64,000 nucleotides of DNA from Clostridium acetobutylicum ATCC 824 (GTDB lineage: Bacteria; Bacillota; Clostridia; Clostridiales; Clostridiaceae): assembly GCF_000008765.1 (NCBI RefSeq), contig NC_003030.1, positions 3,816,001 through 3,880,000 on the forward strand, written 5' to 3'. Under the pieces are notes generated by a model that saw nothing but the letters and a program-made list of their open reading frames with translations, was not told the DNA's origin and made no database searches. The translations under genes and the position numbers were made by a program. Positions 8,260-16,408 of this stretch are shown in pieces; position 1 is the stretch's first letter; each line of letters opens with the position of its first letter.

Positions 8260-9261
8260 ATGAAAAAAATAGGTCTGACTACTACGGTACCAATCGAAGT
8301 GTTACTATCAGCTGGTTATACTCCCATTGATTTAAATAACATTTTTGTAGGGTCTAAAGATTATTCTAAATACATTGATATTGCTGAAAAAGACGGCTTT
8401 CCAAAGAGCCTTTGCGCATGGATAAAGGGAATATACGGAGCCTGTATTAGTAATGATATAAAAGAAATTGTAGGAGTTCACGATGGTGATTGTTCAAATA
8501 CAAAAGCATTGACAGAGGTTCTTTCTATGAAAGGAATAAAGGTATATCCATTTTCATATCCCTCAAGTCATAACATAAATGATGTAAAAGATGAGCTTGA
8601 TGCCTTCATGAATTTATTTCATGTAACTTTAAATCAAGTTGAAAAAATAAGGACAAGATTAAATAAACTAAGAGAACTAGGTATAGAAATAGATAAACTA
8701 ACTTTTGAAGATAACAAGGCAACTGCACTTGAAAACCATATATGGCAAATATCCTTCAGCGATTTAAATGGTGATATTGATGCCTTTAACAGCGATTTAA
8801 TAAAAACTATAGCTGACATAAAGAAAAGAGAGGCAAGCTCATCAAAGCTCCGCCTAGGCTATATAGGCGTACCTCCTATGACGCCTGACATATATGAGTT
8901 TGTTACAAATTTTGATGCAAAAATTGTGTACAATGAAGTTCAAAGAGAATTTGCTTTTCCAAGGAGCTCAAAAGCAAAAGACATTTATGAACAATACTTC
9001 GACTACACTTATCCTTATGATGTTTACTTTAGAATAGACGAAATAAGTAGGCAAATTGAAGAGCGCCATATAGATGGAATCATCCACTACACACAAGCCT
9101 TTTGTTATAGGGCAGTCCAAGACATAGTAATAAAAGAAAAGCTCAGGGTACCTGTTATAAATATAGAAGGAGATAGATTAAATCACCTTGATGCAAGAAC
9201 AAAACTCAGACTTGAAGCTTTTTTAGACATGCTTCTTGATTCTAAGGAGGGAATCTTTTGA
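8260..9261 (+). CDS. 2-hydroxyacyl-CoA dehydratase-like protein (HgdB/DCCP superfamily)
   Basis: 333 residues from the ATG at 8260. The in-frame ATG at 8248 is too far upstream, because GGAGG at 8250-8254 serves the later start. The fold resembles the D subunit of 2-hydroxyacyl-CoA dehydratases. It has Cys52 (SLCAWIKG), Cys62, Cys78 (HDGDCSNT) and Cys282 (QAFCYRA), spaced as Fe-S ligands of that family, with the alternating Rossmann-like halves. With only four Cys, a single 4Fe-4S cluster is more likely than the six-Cys double cubane. It is a single subunit, not the usual two, and is translated together with the ATPase activator gene (4-base overlap). Its neighbours are preQ0 genes, not fermentation genes, so the substrate is unknown. 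Confidence 0.75.
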   Translation: MKKIGLTTTVPIEVLLSAGYTPIDLNNIFVGSKDYSKYIDIAEKDGFPKSLCAWIKGIYGACISNDIKEIVGVHDGDCSNTKALTEVLSMKGIKVYPFSYPSSHNINDVKDELDAFMNLFHVTLNQVEKIRTRLNKLRELGIEIDKLTFEDNKATALENHIWQISFSDLNGDIDAFNSDLIKTIADIKKREASSSKLRLGYIGVPPMTPDIYEFVTNFDAKIVYNEVQREFAFPRSSKAKDIYEQYFDYTYPYDVYFRIDEISRQIEERHIDGIIHYTQAFCYRAVQDIVIKEKLRVPVINIEGDRLNHLDARTKLRLEAFLDMLLDSKEGIF

Positions 9262-10028
9262 AAACTTTAGGTATTGATCTTGGAAGCAGAGAAGTAAAAC
9301 TCGCACTTATGGAAAATAATAAAATATGCAGTACCTTTAAAATAAGTACTATAAGCTTTTATAAAAATTATTGTTCCTACAAAAATAATAAAATTGAAGT
9401 TGATTTAGAAAAACTAAATTTAAGTGATATACTAAGCGGAGTTTCAACTGGTTATGGCAGAAATAATACAAATTTATCACTATTCAAGCCAATAAACGAA
9501 ATTAAAGCTCATGTTTACGGCGTTATGTATCAAACAAATCTTAAGGATTTTGTACTCTTAGATATCGGGGGACAAGATGTTAAGGCAGCAAAGGTAGAAG
9601 GTGGCTTCATAAAAGATTTAGAGCTTAACGAGAAATGTGCTGCTTCTTGTGGACGTTATCTAGAAAATATGGCAAATGTTCTTGAGATACCTCTAGATGA
9701 AATGAATTCCTTCTATGAAAATCCAGTTAAACTAAACTCAACCTGTGCTGTTTTCTCTGAATCTGAACTCATAGGAAAAATAGCTGAAGGAACCTCTATA
9801 GAAAGACTCTGTGCTGGAGTAAACTACTCTATGTACAATAAAATGAAACCTTTGCTTACAAAATTCATGGCAAAAACCTTGGTACTTACAGGGGGAGTTG
9901 CAAACAACTATGCTATTAAAAAATATCTTTCCCACGACTATGAAAATATAATAGTTCCAGGAAACCCTCAGTTTAATGGTGCCATTGGGTGCTGCTTCTA
10001 TGGAAGCAAATTATATAGTAAGGAGTAA
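9258..10028 (+). CDS. ATP-dependent activator of 2-hydroxyacyl-CoA dehydratase type (BadF/BcrA/HgdC family)
   Basis: 256 residues. The start is TTG at 9258, overlapping the TGA of the gene before (TTGA), with GGAGGG 7 bases upstream. The ASKHA-fold motifs are visible: GIDLGSREVKLAL (phosphate 1), LLDIGGQDVKAAKV and LTGGVANNYAIKKYL. The two Cys that bridge a 4Fe-4S cluster between HgdC monomers correspond to KCAASCGRYLE and STCAVFSESEL. Such proteins hydrolyse ATP to push one low-potential electron into the partner dehydratase. The adjacent partner at 8260 is the obvious recipient. Confidence 0.85.
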   Translation: MKTLGIDLGSREVKLALMENNKICSTFKISTISFYKNYCSYKNNKIEVDLEKLNLSDILSGVSTGYGRNNTNLSLFKPINEIKAHVYGVMYQTNLKDFVLLDIGGQDVKAAKVEGGFIKDLELNEKCAASCGRYLENMANVLEIPLDEMNSFYENPVKLNSTCAVFSESELIGKIAEGTSIERLCAGVNYSMYNKMKPLLTKFMAKTLVLTGGVANNYAIKKYLSHDYENIIVPGNPQFNGAIGCCFYGSKLYSKE

Positions 10029-10034
10029 TTTAAC

Positions 10035-10445
10035 ATGTATATTTTAAAAATAGAACATAGCTTTGATAGCGCACACTTCCTTAATAACTATAATGGTAAA
10101 TGTGCAAACATTCATGGACATAGATGGAGAGTAGAAATTGAAATACAATCTGAAACTCTCATTGATGATATGATTGAAGATTTTACAATTCTTAAGAAGA
10201 GGATTAAAGAAGTCCTTGATTTTTATGACCATGCTTTAATAATAGAAAAAAATAGTCTTAGAAAATTAACCTTTGACTGCCTTATAGAAGATGGCTTTAA
10301 AATAATAGAATTGGACTTTAGACCAACTGCCGAAAACTTTTCAAAATTCTTTTTTGATGAAATAAGAAAATTAAATTATGATGTAAGAAAAATAACAGTA
10401 TATGAAACACCAAATAACAGTGCTTCATATGTAAAAGAGGTATAG
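10035..10445 (+). CDS. queD: 6-carboxy-5,6,7,8-tetrahydropterin synthase QueD
   Basis: 136 residues of the PTPS/QueD family. Zn ligands are His14 (SAHFL), His27 and His29 (HGH). The catalytic Cys is Cys23 (GKCANIHGH), and the Asp65-His66 pair (YDHALI) and the final Glu (YETPNNSASY) complete the site. It converts dihydroneopterin triphosphate to 6-carboxy-tetrahydropterin, the second step toward preQ0. The spacing is 6 bases from the activator gene and 2 bases to queE, so this is a tight operon. Confidence 0.94.
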   Translation: MYILKIEHSFDSAHFLNNYNGKCANIHGHRWRVEIEIQSETLIDDMIEDFTILKKRIKEVLDFYDHALIIEKNSLRKLTFDCLIEDGFKIIELDFRPTAENFSKFFFDEIRKLNYDVRKITVYETPNNSASYVKEV

Positions 10446-10447
10446 AA

Positions 10448-11113
10448 ATGAACTATAAAGTGGTTGAAAAATTTGTGAGCATAAATGGAGAAGGATTAAA
10501 ATCAGGACAACTTTCTGTATTCATAAGGTTCGCAGGTTGTAATCTAAATTGCAATTATTGTGATACAAAATGGGCTAATGAAAAGGATGTAAAGTATACC
10601 TTGATGACAGAAAAGGAGATACTTTCATATATAAAAGAAACAGGAGTAAAAAACGTAACCTTAACAGGTGGCGAACCTCTTCTTCAAGATGGTATAGTCG
10701 AACTTTTAAACCTTCTATCTTTGGATAGCACTTTAAGAGTAGAGATAGAAACAAACGGAAGTGTATCCTTAGAAAACTTTTTAAACTTCAAAAATGCCCC
10801 TTCTTTTACTATGGACTATAAGCTTCCTGATAGCAGTATGGAAAATTTCATGAAAACCTCAAATTTTAAGTTCCTAAATAAAAAAGATGTGATAAAATTT
10901 GTAGTAAGTTCTTTAAAAGATCTCAAAAAAGCAATGGATATAATAACAGAATTTAATCTTTCAAAAAAAACAAATATTTATATCAGTCCAGTGTTCGGAA
11001 GGATTTCTCCTGAGACCATTGTTGATTTCATGAAGGATAACAAACTTAATGATGTAACACTGCAAATACAAATCCATAAAATCATATGGAATCCAAATAA
11101 AAGAGGTGTATAA
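10448..11113 (+). CDS. queE: 7-carboxy-7-deazaguanine synthase QueE (radical SAM)
   Basis: 221 residues. Cys31, Cys35 and Cys38 form the CX3CX2C cluster motif (CNLNCNYC). The N-terminal NGEGLKSGQLSVFIRF is typical of QueE, and TLTGGEPLLQ is the GGE motif that binds SAM. It converts carboxy-tetrahydropterin to 7-carboxy-7-deazaguanine. AGAGGT precedes the ATG. The 4Fe-4S cluster needs a low-potential electron donor such as a ferredoxin or flavodoxin. Both types occur in this window, but no link is shown. Confidence 0.94.
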   Translation: MNYKVVEKFVSINGEGLKSGQLSVFIRFAGCNLNCNYCDTKWANEKDVKYTLMTEKEILSYIKETGVKNVTLTGGEPLLQDGIVELLNLLSLDSTLRVEIETNGSVSLENFLNFKNAPSFTMDYKLPDSSMENFMKTSNFKFLNKKDVIKFVVSSLKDLKKAMDIITEFNLSKKTNIYISPVFGRISPETIVDFMKDNKLNDVTLQIQIHKIIWNPNKRGV

Positions 11114-11116
11114 TCT

Positions 11117-11704
11117 ATGTCTATTGATACAAAAGCAATTGAAAAACACATAAGAGGAATTCTTATAGCGTTAGGAGATGATCCTGATCGTGAAGGTCTT
11201 AAGGAAACACCAAAAAGAGTAGCCAAAATGTATGAAGAAGTATTTAAGGGAATGGAATACTCAAACGACGATATAGCAGAAATGTTTAATAAGACCTTTG
11301 AAGAAGATTTAAAAGAAAGTGAAGAGGATAACATAGTCCTTGTTAAAGATATCGAAATATTTAGCCACTGTGAGCATCACCTGACGCTTATGTATAACAT
11401 GACTGTTGCAGTAGCCTATATACCAAACAAGCGTCTAATTGGCCTCAGTAAAATAGCTAGAATCGCTGATATGGTTTCAAGAAGACTTCAGCTTCAAGAG
11501 AGAATAGGTAAAGACATTGCTGAAATAATGGAAAAGGTAACTGCTTCAAAAGACATTGCTGTAATTATAAAAGGCGAGCACGGCTGTATGACCTCAAGAG
11601 GTATAAAAAAGCCTGGAGCATTAACTACAACAATGACACTTAAAGGAAGATTTAAAAATGATGATTCTTTAGTAACAAAACTTATGGCTTTATACAAGGC
11701 ATAA
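11117..11704 (+). CDS. folE: GTP cyclohydrolase I
   Basis: 195 residues. Zn ligands are Cys85 and His88 (CEHHLT) and Cys157 (EHGCMTSRG), equal to Cys110, His113 and Cys181 of the E. coli enzyme. [23 protein letters not shown] is present as [12 protein letters not shown] plus RRLQLQERI. It opens GTP to dihydroneopterin triphosphate, the shared entry to folate and preQ0. Its place between queE and queC, 3 bases after queE, suggests it is dedicated to the 7-deazapurine route. Confidence 0.95.
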   Translation: MSIDTKAIEKHIRGILIALGDDPDREGLKETPKRVAKMYEEVFKGMEYSNDDIAEMFNKTFEEDLKESEEDNIVLVKDIEIFSHCEHHLTLMYNMTVAVAYIPNKRLIGLSKIARIADMVSRRLQLQERIGKDIAEIMEKVTASKDIAVIIKGEHGCMTSRGIKKPGALTTTMTLKGRFKNDDSLVTKLMALYKA

Positions 11705-11728
11705 GCTGTAATATGAAAGGAGATTTAT

Positions 11729-12397
11729 ATGGAAATAAGTATAAATAAAGAGAAAGCTCTCGTAGTATTCAGTGGAGGACAAGACAGCACAACCTGTTTA
11801 TTTTGGGCAAAGAAAAGATATAAAGAGGTTGTAGCTGTATCCTTCGATTACAATCAAAAACATAAGCTTGAACTTGAATGTGCAAAAGATATATGTAAAA
11901 AACACGGAGTTGAACATCATATTTTGGACATGAAGCTTCTAAATCAACTAGCTCCTAATTCCTTAACTAGAGCTGATATGAAAGTAGATGAAGATGCACC
12001 TAAAGACGGTCCTCCTAACACTTTTGTAGACGGAAGAAATCTGCTCTTTTTAAGCTTTGCAGCTGTATTTGCAAAACAGAGAGGAATAAATAACATAATA
12101 ACTGGGGTATCTCAAAGTGACTTCAGCGGTTATCCTGATTGTAGAGATGTGTTTATAAAATCTCTAAACGTAACTTTAAACTTAGCTATGGATTATCAAT
12201 TTGTACTAATAACACCCCTTATGTGGATAGACAAAGCTGAAACCTGGAAACTTGCCGATGATTTAGGCGTTTTAGATATAGTAAAAAATGAAACTTTAAC
12301 TTGTTATAATGGAATTAAGGGCAACGGCTGTGGAGAGTGTCCAGCTTGTAAGCTCAGAAAAAACGGATATGTAGAATTCAAAAGACTATATAAGTAA
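11729..12397 (+). CDS. queC: 7-cyano-7-deazaguanine synthase QueC
   Basis: 222 residues. The PP-loop is SGGQDS (residues 15-20). The C-terminal Zn site has Cys192, Cys201, Cys204 and Cys207 (CGECPAC region). [11 protein letters not shown] and [14 protein letters not shown] are family motifs. It uses ATP and ammonia to turn 7-carboxy-7-deazaguanine into preQ0. GAAAGGAG lies before the ATG. It is the last gene of the operon. No queF, tgt or queA gene lies in this window. Confidence 0.95.
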   Translation: MEISINKEKALVVFSGGQDSTTCLFWAKKRYKEVVAVSFDYNQKHKLELECAKDICKKHGVEHHILDMKLLNQLAPNSLTRADMKVDEDAPKDGPPNTFVDGRNLLFLSFAAVFAKQRGINNIITGVSQSDFSGYPDCRDVFIKSLNVTLNLAMDYQFVLITPLMWIDKAETWKLADDLGVLDIVKNETLTCYNGIKGNGCGECPACKLRKNGYVEFKRLYK

Positions 12398-12400
12398 AAA

Positions 12401-12427
12401 AAGCCCTGCAAAATTTGCAGGACTTTT
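12401..12427. terminator. Bidirectional terminator between queC and the first opp operon
   Basis: Arms AAGCCCTGC (12401-12409) and GCAGGACTT (12417-12425, one G-T pair), extendable by the AAA/TTT of the loop, followed by a T run. A-rich DNA before the hairpin gives the minus strand its T run. Confidence 0.85.
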
Positions 12428-13396
12428 TTAATATAAATGACAGCTCACAAAGTGTCCTTTTTCAATTTCCTTAAACTCTGGTTTCTTTTCAAAACAATCG
12501 GGTTTTGCCTGTTTGCATCTTCCTGCAAATCTACATCCTGGTTTAGGATTAATTGGACTTGGCACTTCTCCCTCAAGCTTTATTCTCTGTCTAGTTTTTT
12601 CAACCTTAGGATCTGGTATTGGTATTGCTGACATTAAGGCTTTAGTATATGGATGTAGTGGATTCTCATATAGGTCATGACTAGCAGCAAACTCCACCAT
12701 TGTTCCTAAATACATTACTCCTACTCTATCAGAAATATGCTTTACCATAGAAAGGTCATGGGCAATAAATAAATAAGTTAAACCCATCTCTCTCTGAAGC
12801 TTAATAAGAAGATTTACTATTTGAGCTTGTATTGAAACATCCAGCGCTGATATTGGCTCATCACAGACGATAAACTCTGGATTTATAGCAAGCGCCCTGG
12901 CTATACCAATTCTTTGTCTTTGACCACCTGAAAACTCATGTGGAAATCTAGATGCATGTTCTCTATTAAGTCCAACATGATCTAACATTTCATATATTTT
13001 TTTAGTTCTTTCTTCACCCTTATATAAACCGTGAACATCGATTCCTTCTGCAATTATATCTCCTACAGTCATTCTTGGATTTAGGCATGCATACGGATCT
13101 TGAAATATCATTTGAGCCTTTTTGCTAAATTCCTTTTTTGCCTTACCTCTTAAACTATGTATGTTTACTCCGTCATAGTTTACTTCTCCCTCTGTTGCCT
13201 GATATAATCCTAAAACAGTTCTTCCACATGTAGTTTTACCACAGCCTGATTCTCCAACAAGTCCTAGAGTCTCACCCTTTTTAATTGTGAAGCTTACATC
13301 ATCCACTGCTTTTAATATTGCATTATGACCTACATTAAAGTACTTTTTTAAGTTTTTAACTTCAATTAAAACATCGCTTTTATTACCTTCAGCCAT
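12428..13396 (-). CDS. oppF: Oligopeptide ABC transporter ATPase, OppF type (system 1)
   Basis: 322 residues. Walker A is GESGCGKT, the signature FSGGQRQR, Walker [13 protein letters not shown] and the switch [10 protein letters not shown]. The C-terminal OppD/F extension begins at PLHPYTKAL and carries a Cys cluster (GCRFAGRC, then further Cys). The ATG shares one base with the stop of oppD (TAATG), so the two are translationally coupled, with GGAGGTG as ribosome site. It pairs with OppD to power OppB/OppC. This copy is clearly more distant from the other two OppF proteins here than they are from each other. Confidence 0.93.
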   Translation of the reverse strand: MAEGNKSDVLIEVKNLKKYFNVGHNAILKAVDDVSFTIKKGETLGLVGESGCGKTTCGRTVLGLYQATEGEVNYDGVNIHSLRGKAKKEFSKKAQMIFQDPYACLNPRMTVGDIIAEGIDVHGLYKGEERTKKIYEMLDHVGLNREHASRFPHEFSGGQRQRIGIARALAINPEFIVCDEPISALDVSIQAQIVNLLIKLQREMGLTYLFIAHDLSMVKHISDRVGVMYLGTMVEFAASHDLYENPLHPYTKALMSAIPIPDPKVEKTRQRIKLEGEVPSPINPKPGCRFAGRCKQAKPDCFEKKPEFKEIEKGHFVSCHLY

Positions 13397-14415
13397 TATA
13401 GCGCACCTCCTCTTGTAATAGGTGATTCTACTTTTGGTGCTCTAGAATCCTTAAGCCAGCAGCTAACTGAATGTGTTTCTGATAATTTAGTCTCTTCTGG
13501 CATTTGTTCCTTACAAATTCCCATGCAATACTTACATCTTGCAGCAAACGGACACCCTGCTGGTGGTTTAAGCAAATCTGGAGGAGTACCGTTTAATGAA
13601 TACAGCTCACCTTTGTTTGCAGTATCTAGTCTTGGCACGGATTGAAGAAGTGCCCAAGTATAAGGATGCTGTGGATTTTCAAAAATATCATCAGTAGTTC
13701 CTCTCTCAACAATAATACCAGAATACATTACTTGAATTCTATGTGCTACACTTGCAACCACTCCTAAATCATGAGTTATAAGAATTATAGCTGTTCCTAG
13801 TTTTTCTTGAAGTTCGTGCATAAGATCCATTATTTGGGCTTGAATAGTAACATCCAAAGCTGTTGTTGGCTCATCTGCAATTAATATTTTAGGCGTACAA
13901 GCTAGTGCTATTGCAATCATCGCTCTTTGTCTCATTCCACCAGAAAATTGATGAGGATACTGGTTTGCTCTCTTATCCGCATTTGGTATATTAACAGCCT
14001 CAAGCATCTTTATAGCTTCCTTAAAAGCTTCTTTTTCCTTAAGTCCTTTATGAATCATAATACTTTCAGCAATTTGCTTTCCAACCTTCATTGTTGGATT
14101 AAGCGAAGTCATAGGATCTTGGAAAATCATACTTATATCTCCGCCTCTAAGCTTGCTTAATTCCTTATCATCCATCTTTAAAATATCTTTATCACCAAAA
14201 AGAATCTCTGAACCCTCTTTTATTTCTCCTGGAGGACAATCTATAAGCCTCATTATTGATTTAGATGTAACAGACTTTCCACAGCCTGATTCCCCAACTA
14301 TTGCTAAGGTTTCACTTTTATTTAAATGAAAGCTTACACCTCTCACAGATTGAACCTCTCCAGCATAAGTATGGTAAGAAACCTTTAAATTTTTAACCTC
14401 TAATACTTTTTCCAT
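13396..14415 (-). CDS. oppD: Oligopeptide ABC transporter ATPase, OppD type (system 1)
   Basis: 339 residues. Walker A is GESGCGKS, the signature FSGGMRQR and Walker [13 protein letters not shown]. The C-terminal extension has four closely spaced Cys ([15 protein letters not shown]). In some DppD homologues a Cys set here binds a 4Fe-4S cluster, so this is a possibility, not a finding. It follows oppC by 12 bases. Confidence 0.93.
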   Translation of the reverse strand: MEKVLEVKNLKVSYHTYAGEVQSVRGVSFHLNKSETLAIVGESGCGKSVTSKSIMRLIDCPPGEIKEGSEILFGDKDILKMDDKELSKLRGGDISMIFQDPMTSLNPTMKVGKQIAESIMIHKGLKEKEAFKEAIKMLEAVNIPNADKRANQYPHQFSGGMRQRAMIAIALACTPKILIADEPTTALDVTIQAQIMDLMHELQEKLGTAIILITHDLGVVASVAHRIQVMYSGIIVERGTTDDIFENPQHPYTWALLQSVPRLDTANKGELYSLNGTPPDLLKPPAGCPFAARCKYCMGICKEQMPEETKLSETHSVSCWLKDSRAPKVESPITRGGAL

Positions 14416-14427
14416 AATAGTTACCTC

Positions 14428-15348
14428 CTACTGTCTCTGCTTAGGATCAAGCGCTTCGGATAAACCATCACCTAAAAGATTAAACGTAAGCATTATAAGA
14501 CATATAATAAGTGAAGGCCAAAAAAGTTGTGCTGGATAGAACATCAAATTTGTTTGACCACTAGAGCACAATGCTCCAAGGCTTGTACTTGGCGGCTTAA
14601 CACCTAAACCAATATAACTTAAAAATGCCTCTGCAAAAATATAGTTTGGAACGGCAAACGTAACGTCAACTATCATTACCCCAATAACATTAGGCAGTAA
14701 ATGTTTCATTATTATTCTTAAAGAGCCTGCACCTAATGTGTGAGCAGCAAGTACATATTCCTGTTCCTTTATAGCTAAGACCTGTCCTCTTACAATTCTA
14801 GCCATGCCTACCCAACCAGTAAGTGTCATTGCAATAATTAACGGTACTATACCTGTGCTATTTAAAACTATTATAACTATCAATACTAAAATTAAGTACG
14901 GTATACTGTTTAATACCTCGATAATTCTCATCATTATATCATCAACAATTCCACCGAAATATCCTGAAATTCCACCATAAATTGCACCTATAACAAGCTC
15001 TATTGCAGCTCCAACCACACCTATTATTATAGATGACCTAGTTCCAATCCAAAGCCTAACCCACAAATCTCTTCCAAGATCATCAGTTCCAAGCCAGTGA
15101 GTAGAATCTGCTCCCATATTCTTAATAGAGTTATTTACATCATTAGTTCCGAATGGCCTTAGCATTGGCCCAACTATAGCTAAAATTATTATTAATATCA
15201 ATATACCTAAAGAAGCAATAGCAACTTTATTTTTCTTTAATCTTCTCCATGCATCTTGCCAATAGGTTACGTTTTTCCTGACTATCTCTTCGGAATTATT
15301 ATTTTCGCATCCAATAATTTCAAACTTTTTACTTGAAGTTTCAGCCAT
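14428..15348 (-). CDS. oppC: Oligopeptide ABC transporter permease, OppC type (system 1)
   Basis: 306 residues. There is an N-terminal cytoplasmic tail, one helix near residue 45, an extracellular loop with HWLGTDDLGRDLW, then five helices with the EAA loop (EYVLAAHTLGAGSLRI). The motif FLSYIGLGVKPPSTSLGAL and the end LGDGLSEALDPK are those of OppC/DppC. It is 11 bases after oppB. Confidence 0.93.
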   Translation of the reverse strand: MAETSSKKFEIIGCENNNSEEIVRKNVTYWQDAWRRLKKNKVAIASLGILILIIILAIVGPMLRPFGTNDVNNSIKNMGADSTHWLGTDDLGRDLWVRLWIGTRSSIIIGVVGAAIELVIGAIYGGISGYFGGIVDDIMMRIIEVLNSIPYLILVLIVIIVLNSTGIVPLIIAMTLTGWVGMARIVRGQVLAIKEQEYVLAAHTLGAGSLRIIMKHLLPNVIGVMIVDVTFAVPNYIFAEAFLSYIGLGVKPPSTSLGALCSSGQTNLMFYPAQLFWPSLIICLIMLTFNLLGDGLSEALDPKQRQ

Positions 15349-15359
15349 TTTTTCCCCTC

Positions 15360-16292
15360 CTATTTTTTGTTACTACTTAGTCTTATTCTCGGATCTACAA
15401 GACTATATAATATGTCCACTAAATAAACGGATATTATGTATACGACGGCAACAAAAATAGTTGTCCCAAGTATAATAGGATAATCTCTATTTGTTATTGA
15501 AGTTACAAAATACCTACCTATTCCTGGTATGGAGAATACTGATTCAATAACAAAAGTTCCAGTTAAAACAGCTGCAATTTGTTGTCCTAATATAGTAATA
15601 GCAGGTAAAATGGCATTTCTTGTAACATGCTTCCATATAAGTGGTACCTTGGAAACACCCTTAGCTTTTGCTGTCATTATATAATCCTGTCCTAAAACAT
15701 CTATACAACTACTTCTCATGTACCTTGCATAAACCGCTATTATTCCTAAGCTTAATGAAAGTGCTGGTAATATTGTATATTTAAAGCCACCCCATCCTGA
15801 GGTAGGTAATATTTCTATTTTTACTGTTAAAAAATATTGTAATAAAGCTGCTAAAACAAATGACGGTATAGCTATACCTAAAATTGCTATTATCATCACA
15901 AGATAATCCTGCCAATGATTTCTTTTAAATGCTGCTATAATTCCAAATGTCATACCAATAACTAGAGCAAAAATCAATGCTTCTGCTCCAAGCGCTGCAG
16001 AAACCGGTGCCCTCTCTACTATTATGCTATTAACAGTTAGGCCTGGATAAGTATATGATTCTCCCAAACTTCCATGAAAAACAAGGTTCTTAAGAAATAT
16101 TGCATATTGAGCAGGCAATGGCTTATCTAAACCATATCTCTTATTTAAATTAATTTTTGTCTGTGGAGATAATGATCTTCCGGTAGAAAACGGATTACCT
16201 GGTATAGAGTGCATCATAACAAAGGTTATGGTGATAACTATCCAAATGGTTATTATCATGTACACAAATCTTTTAAGCGTATATTTCAGCAT
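15360..16292 (-). CDS. oppB: Oligopeptide ABC transporter permease, OppB type (system 1)
   Basis: 310 residues with six helices. HSIPGNPF in the first loop, the EAA loop (DYIMTAKAKGVSKVPL) and VFSIPGIGRYFVTSITNRDYP near the end are OppB/DppB features. It lies 116 bases downstream of oppA, separated by a hairpin that may reduce read-through. Confidence 0.93.
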   Translation of the reverse strand: MLKYTLKRFVYMIITIWIVITITFVMMHSIPGNPFSTGRSLSPQTKINLNKRYGLDKPLPAQYAIFLKNLVFHGSLGESYTYPGLTVNSIIVERAPVSAALGAEALIFALVIGMTFGIIAAFKRNHWQDYLVMIIAILGIAIPSFVLAALLQYFLTVKIEILPTSGWGGFKYTILPALSLSLGIIAVYARYMRSSCIDVLGQDYIMTAKAKGVSKVPLIWKHVTRNAILPAITILGQQIAAVLTGTFVIESVFSIPGIGRYFVTSITNRDYPIILGTTIFVAVVYIISVYLVDILYSLVDPRIRLSSNKK

Positions 16293-16330
16293 CTTTAATC
16301 CTCCTAAATTAAAATATAAATATATGTTTA

Positions 16331-16362
16331 TACGGCAGAGACAATAAAATATCTCTGCCGTA
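16331..16362 (-). terminator. Intercistronic hairpin between oppA and oppB (system 1)
   Basis: An 11-bp perfect stem (16331-16341 with 16352-16362) stands in the oppA-oppB gap. On the minus strand it is followed by ATAAACATATAT, not a strong T run. It probably acts as a partial terminator or mRNA stabiliser that leaves more oppA than oppB message. Confidence 0.6.
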
Positions 16363-16408
16363 ATCTCATTATATTTGTTTGCTAGTTAAGCCTTAGAATA
16401 CAGTGAGA

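Noticed and set aside
10978-11334. Minus-strand frame of 118 residues opposite queE and folE
   Set aside because: Both plus-strand genes have full catalytic motifs and the operon is continuous.
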